From contig CALCEA010000008.1 of NCBI GenBank assembly GCA_937900675.1, positions 1-8,162 of the forward strand: a stretch of 8,162 nt of DNA, read 5' to 3'. Under the pieces are notes generated by a model. That model ran no database searches. It was not told the origin of the DNA and saw only the letters and a program-made list of their open reading frames with translations. Of this stretch, positions 5,166 through 8,162 are shown one piece after another. A program made the position numbers and the translations under genes. Position 1 is the first letter of the stretch; every line of letters starts with the position of its first letter. The DNA comes from an uncultured Chitinophagaceae bacterium. Its GTDB lineage: Bacteria > Bacteroidota > Bacteroidia > Chitinophagales > Chitinophagaceae.

Positions 5166-6467
5166 ATGTCATTACAAGAATCTCCATACATTTTATATTC
5201 CGACGGCGAGGGCAATATTTTTGAAGACACCAGCTTATATGTAGCAGGTAGAGCCGGTTGGGATGCTTACCCCGTTCCAGTAGAAGATTGGATTGAATTA
5301 CCCAATGGTGGTAATTTATATGAATTACCTGGCAGAAGAGGCATTGGAATAGATGTTGAAACAGGTGAAATGCGCATCTGTGAAAAAGGATGGGCAGTAG
5401 CTGCTTTTATCCCACCAGCACATACAGGTTTATATGTTGCAGCTTATGAAACATCTGAAGACGCTCCAACCTTACCATTATTCTGTTATACTGCTGTGGG
5501 TTGGTTGGATGGTAAGAACTATGTACCAGCCGTAAGAATTGAACAAGATATTAGACAGGATTGTGAAGGATATGATCAGGAAATTATTGACGTAGGCACT
5601 GAAAATTTATTAAAAGCTTTTAACCAAAATAGATTGGTAAAGCATTTGATGGACAATTGTTGCCAAACCTATGATTGTCCTGCTGCAAGAAATTTTGCAA
5701 TGGGAAGATGGGAATGTCCTATTCCTATTTCACCTGCATGTAATGCCAATTGTATTGGATGTATTTCATTCCAACCTCAGGAAGAAGAAATTATTTCAAC
5801 ACAAGATAGATTAACTTTTAAGCCAACAGCGGCGGAAGTGGTGGAATACACAGTTCCTCATTTAATGAACGCCCCTTTCCCTATTGTAAGTTTTGGACAA
5901 GGATGCGAAGGAGAACCTTTATTAATGTGGGAGACTATTAAAGAAGCGATCATTGAAATAAGAAAGCATACCGATAAAGGAAGTATCAATATCAATACCA
6001 ATGGATCTAATCCCAAAGCTGTTGCAATTTTAGCAGAAGCAGGATTAGATAGTATTAGAGTAAGTTTAAACTCTGCTAGAGAAAATATTTACACTGCTTA
6101 TTATAGACCAAACAATTATCAATTTAGTGATATCATTGAAAGTTTAAAAGTGATGACTGCAGCAGGTAAATGGACTAGTATCAATTATTTTGTATTCCCC
6201 GGCATGACTGATTGTGAAGAAGAATACGAAGCATTGAGAAAATTGATCAAAGAAACTGGATTGAAAATGATACAGTGGAGAAATTTCAATATTGACCCAG
6301 ATTGGTATTTAGGAAAAATCAATGTGATTGAAACCGATGAATTAATGGGTATCAAACAAATGATGGAATTAATAAGAGAAGAATTCCCTGATTTAAAATT
6401 TGGTTATTACAATCCTCCGATGGAAAGAATCAAGGGAGATTTTAATCAAAACTTTGCACACCATTGA
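5166..6467 (+). CDS. Radical SAM protein with uncharacterised N-terminal domain
   Basis: A 433-residue enzyme of the radical SAM superfamily, which uses a [4Fe-4S] cluster to cleave S-adenosylmethionine reductively. The cluster motif is Cys192-Asn-Ala-Asn-Cys196-Ile-Gly-Cys199. Other core elements follow in order: FGQGCEGEPLL at 243-253 (the SAM-binding 'GGE'-type motif), ININTNGS at 274-281, IRVSLNS at 297-303 and YFVFPGMTD at 341-349. The first 160 or so residues are a separate acidic, aromatic-rich domain (GRRGIGIDVETGEM at 57-70, and many Trp/Tyr/Pro) that I do not recognise. Cys165, Cys166, Cys171 and Cys184 sit just before the radical SAM motif and could bind a further cluster or metal. 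No signal peptide or membrane segment is seen, so it should be cytoplasmic. It heads an operon with two transporters. The substrate is unknown; an in-frame TTG start at 5130 is less likely. Confidence 0.88.
   Translation: MSLQESPYILYSDGEGNIFEDTSLYVAGRAGWDAYPVPVEDWIELPNGGNLYELPGRRGIGIDVETGEMRICEKGWAVAAFIPPAHTGLYVAAYETSEDAPTLPLFCYTAVGWLDGKNYVPAVRIEQDIRQDCEGYDQEIIDVGTENLLKAFNQNRLVKHLMDNCCQTYDCPAARNFAMGRWECPIPISPACNANCIGCISFQPQEEEIISTQDRLTFKPTAAEVVEYTVPHLMNAPFPIVSFGQGCEGEPLLMWETIKEAIIEIRKHTDKGSININTNGSNPKAVAILAEAGLDSIRVSLNSARENIYTAYYRPNNYQFSDIIESLKVMTAAGKWTSINYFVFPGMTDCEEEYEALRKLIKETGLKMIQWRNFNIDPDWYLGKINVIETDELMGIKQMMELIREEFPDLKFGYYNPPMERIKGDFNQNFAHH
6464..6467 (+). promoter_or_regulatory. TTGA start-stop overlap coupling the radical SAM and DMT genes
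   Basis: The four bases TTGA hold both the TTG start of the transporter and the TGA stop of the radical SAM gene. The transporter frame has a stop (TAA) at 6443-6445, with no ATG between there and its first membrane helix, so TTG is the only credible start. No Shine-Dalgarno is visible. Translation of the second gene probably depends on ribosomes finishing the first. Confidence 0.7.
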
Positions 6468-7390
6468 GAAAGCAAAATCAACTAGGCGCTATATTAGCCA
6501 TTACGAGTACTATAATATGGTCTGGCAATTTTATTGTGTCTAGATATGCTGTTCATTTAGCTGGCCCCATTAGCTTGGCTTTTTTTAGATGGACTATAGC
6601 AAGCCTTACCATGTTTCCTTTTGCATATATTGCCATTAAAAATGAATGGCCCATTTTTAAGCAGAATAAACTATACTTTTTCTTAATGGGCCTAGTGGGC
6701 ATTGCAGTATACAACACATTAATATATACTTCAGGACATTATACTACTGCAATCAATATGGCTTTATTTGGATCTACTGTACATCCTGTGGTTTCTGCCT
6801 TGTTGGGAGCGGCATTGATCAATGAAAGATTACATTGGAAAAATATTACAGGAATGGCTCTTTGTATTTTTGGTACGATTTATCTACTGACCAAAGGAGA
6901 CCTCGTGAATATTATTCATTTTAAAATTGGGTCTGGGGATTTATTAATGATTTTAGCTGGCTGTTGTTTTGGAACTTATAATGTATTTGTAAGAAAAAAA
7001 CCAAATGGAATATCTAATACATCTTTTCTATTTTGCCTCTTTACATTAGGCGCTATTTTCTTATTTCCTGCTGCATTGGTTGAAATGAAATACAGTCAAC
7101 CGGTGGTTTATAATACACAGTTACTTTGGATTGTATTGTATATAGGTATTGGCAATTCAACTATCTCCTATCTAATCTGGAATATGGCCATTCAAAAAAT
7201 TGGCCCAGGTAAAGCGGCTCTTTTTGCAACGCTTGCGCCATTATTAAGTTCTTACGAGGCCGTTTTATTTTTAGGTGAAACTTTTAATAAAGCACAAATC
7301 ACCAGTGGTTTAATTATTGTCGTTGGAATATTAATCAATACATGGCCAACCAGTAATAAAACCATTGTAGACCAAACTCCTTCAAAATAA
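6464..7390 (+). CDS. DMT-superfamily transporter with two EamA domains
   Basis: A 308-residue inner-membrane permease of the drug/metabolite transporter superfamily. It has the usual ten hydrophobic helices arranged as two EamA repeats (about residues 8-142 and 157-292). Family features include IIWSGNFIVSRYAV in helix 1, FRWTIASL in helix 2, the INERLHW motif at 119-125 closing the first repeat, its counterpart FLGETFNKAQI at 269-279 in the second, and FATLAPLLSSYEAV at 254-267. Members transport amino acids, nucleobases, sugars or other small metabolites, often outward; the substrate cannot be assigned here. Translation starts at TTG, overlapping the stop of the radical SAM gene by four bases, and the TSUP gene begins immediately after its stop. 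The length is normal and no truncation is seen. Context suggests that it moves a product or precursor of the radical SAM enzyme, but this is inference. Confidence 0.9.
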   Translation: MRKQNQLGAILAITSTIIWSGNFIVSRYAVHLAGPISLAFFRWTIASLTMFPFAYIAIKNEWPIFKQNKLYFFLMGLVGIAVYNTLIYTSGHYTTAINMALFGSTVHPVVSALLGAALINERLHWKNITGMALCIFGTIYLLTKGDLVNIIHFKIGSGDLLMILAGCCFGTYNVFVRKKPNGISNTSFLFCLFTLGAIFLFPAALVEMKYSQPVVYNTQLLWIVLYIGIGNSTISYLIWNMAIQKIGPGKAALFATLAPLLSSYEAVLFLGETFNKAQITSGLIIVVGILINTWPTSNKTIVDQTPSK

Positions 7391-8152
7391 ATGAGTTCCA
7401 CTATCCTACTTCTTTGTGCTATATCATTTTTAGCAGGTTTTGTAGATGCTATTGTAGGTGGCGGTGGATTAATTCAAACACCGGCTGGTTTAATTATGTT
7501 CCCCAACGAACCAGTAGCGAGAGTCATTGGTTCATTAAAAATCCCCAGTTTTACCGGCACTTTATTTGCAGCAAGACAATATTTAAAAAAAGCTCCTATA
7601 CCAGCGGCAAGACTTTTACTTTTTACCAGTATTGCATTTGCTGCAGCATTTACAGGATCATATTGTTTGACTCTGGTAAGTAACCAATTCATGAAGCCCA
7701 TTATTTTTTTTGTATTAGTGGTGATTGCTATTTACACTTACACTAAAAAAGATTTGGGCCTATCTTCCATTGTGAAGGAAACAAGTTTTCCTTGGTATAA
7801 AGGGGCAGCCATTTGTTTATTGATAGGATTTTATGATGGCTTTATTGGACCTGGTGCAGGAAGTTTATTAGTGCTTGCATTTATAAGCTGGTTAGGATTC
7901 GATTTTTTACAAGCCAATTCACACGCTAAAGTGGTGAATTTGGCCACTAATCTGGGCTCAATTGTCTTGTTTATGTTAAAAGGATCTATTCTTTGGAGCA
8001 TTGCCCTACCTATGGCTATCTGTAATGCAGTGGGTGGATTTCTAGGTTCAAAGATGGCAATTCAAAAGGGCAATAAATTTATAAGAACATTTTTCTTAAT
8101 AGTGATCATTGCTACTTTATGTAGATTGGGTTATGATGTATTTTTACATTAA
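7391..8152 (+). CDS. TSUP family (TauE/SafE, DUF81) membrane permease
   Basis: A 253-residue inner-membrane protein of the TSUP family, with about eight hydrophobic segments. The two-fold internal repeat typical of the family is plain: GFVDAIVGGGGLIQTP at 16-31 corresponds to GFYDGFIGPGAGSLLV at 146-161, and VIGSLKIPSFTGTLF at 45-59 corresponds to KVVNLATNLGSIVLF at 180-194. Characterised relatives move sulfite, sulfoacetate or other sulfur-containing or organic anions, usually outward. The 'sulfite exporter' label is a family default, and no substrate can be read from the sequence. The ATG directly abuts the TAA of the DMT gene with zero spacing and no Shine-Dalgarno, so it is almost certainly cotranslated with it as the third gene of the radical SAM unit. 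The length is within the usual 240-270 range. The gene ends ten bases before the window edge, so whether the operon continues is unknown. Confidence 0.9.
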   Translation: MSSTILLLCAISFLAGFVDAIVGGGGLIQTPAGLIMFPNEPVARVIGSLKIPSFTGTLFAARQYLKKAPIPAARLLLFTSIAFAAAFTGSYCLTLVSNQFMKPIIFFVLVVIAIYTYTKKDLGLSSIVKETSFPWYKGAAICLLIGFYDGFIGPGAGSLLVLAFISWLGFDFLQANSHAKVVNLATNLGSIVLFMLKGSILWSIALPMAICNAVGGFLGSKMAIQKGNKFIRTFFLIVIIATLCRLGYDVFLH

Positions 8153-8162
8153 TTTTAAGCCA

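Noticed and set aside
6449..6456. AAACTTTG as an internal promoter before the DMT gene
   Set aside because: It differs from TAnnTTTG at the first base, lies within coding sequence and has no TTG at a suitable distance. Translational coupling explains the gene's expression better.
7414..7701. Two open frames overlapping the TSUP gene (7414-7683 plus, 7474-7701 minus)
   Set aside because: The TSUP frame has the conserved two-fold repeat over its full length. The alternatives are cysteine- and serine-rich or otherwise unstructured shadows.

Overview
The window looks like chromosomal DNA from a low-GC member of the Bacteroidota, most likely a Chitinophagaceae-type organism. The reasons are Bacteroidota-style promoter boxes (TTG, then TAnnTTTG) instead of sigma70 sites, no recognisable Shine-Dalgarno sequences before any of the starts, a Bacteroidota-restricted DUF4294 protein with a typical '..KAQ' signal peptide, and a long CcmF with a large extra-cytoplasmic C-terminal domain. 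The genus is a guess. No tRNA, rRNA, mobile element, CRISPR array or phage gene was seen. Coding density is very high and no non-coding gap exceeds about 65 bases.

Left arm (1-4540, all minus strand). Read in the direction of transcription, the order is ccmE, ccmF, a DUF4294 secreted protein, then the 5' 321 codons of glnS, which runs off the left edge. ccmE and ccmF are 9 bases apart and ccmF and the DUF4294 gene are 26 bases apart, so these three probably share a transcript started at a promoter directly in front of ccmE. glnS has its own credible promoter in the 59-base gap before it. CcmE (heme chaperone) and CcmF (heme lyase/ligation subunit) work together in System I cytochrome c maturation. 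This CcmE carries a CxxxY heme-attachment motif in place of the classical HxxxY.

Right arm (4606-8152, all plus strand). A 65-base divergent intergenic region separates ccmE from a 182-residue membrane protein with a C-terminal domain that resembles a PH fold. Next comes a three-gene unit: an unusual radical SAM protein (433 aa), a DMT/EamA-family transporter (308 aa, TTG start overlapping the upstream stop) and a TSUP/TauE-SafE-type permease (253 aa, start codon abutting the upstream stop). The near-zero spacing suggests translational coupling and a shared task, for example making a small molecule and moving it across the membrane. The substrate cannot be read from the sequence.

The observations most worth following up are the radical SAM-DMT-TSUP unit, the extra cysteines just upstream of the radical SAM CxxxCxxC motif, the CxxxY CcmE, and two nearly identical promoter layouts (TTG-N22-TAnnTTTG-N3/4-ATG) that imply leaderless or very short-leader mRNAs for ccmE and the radical SAM gene.
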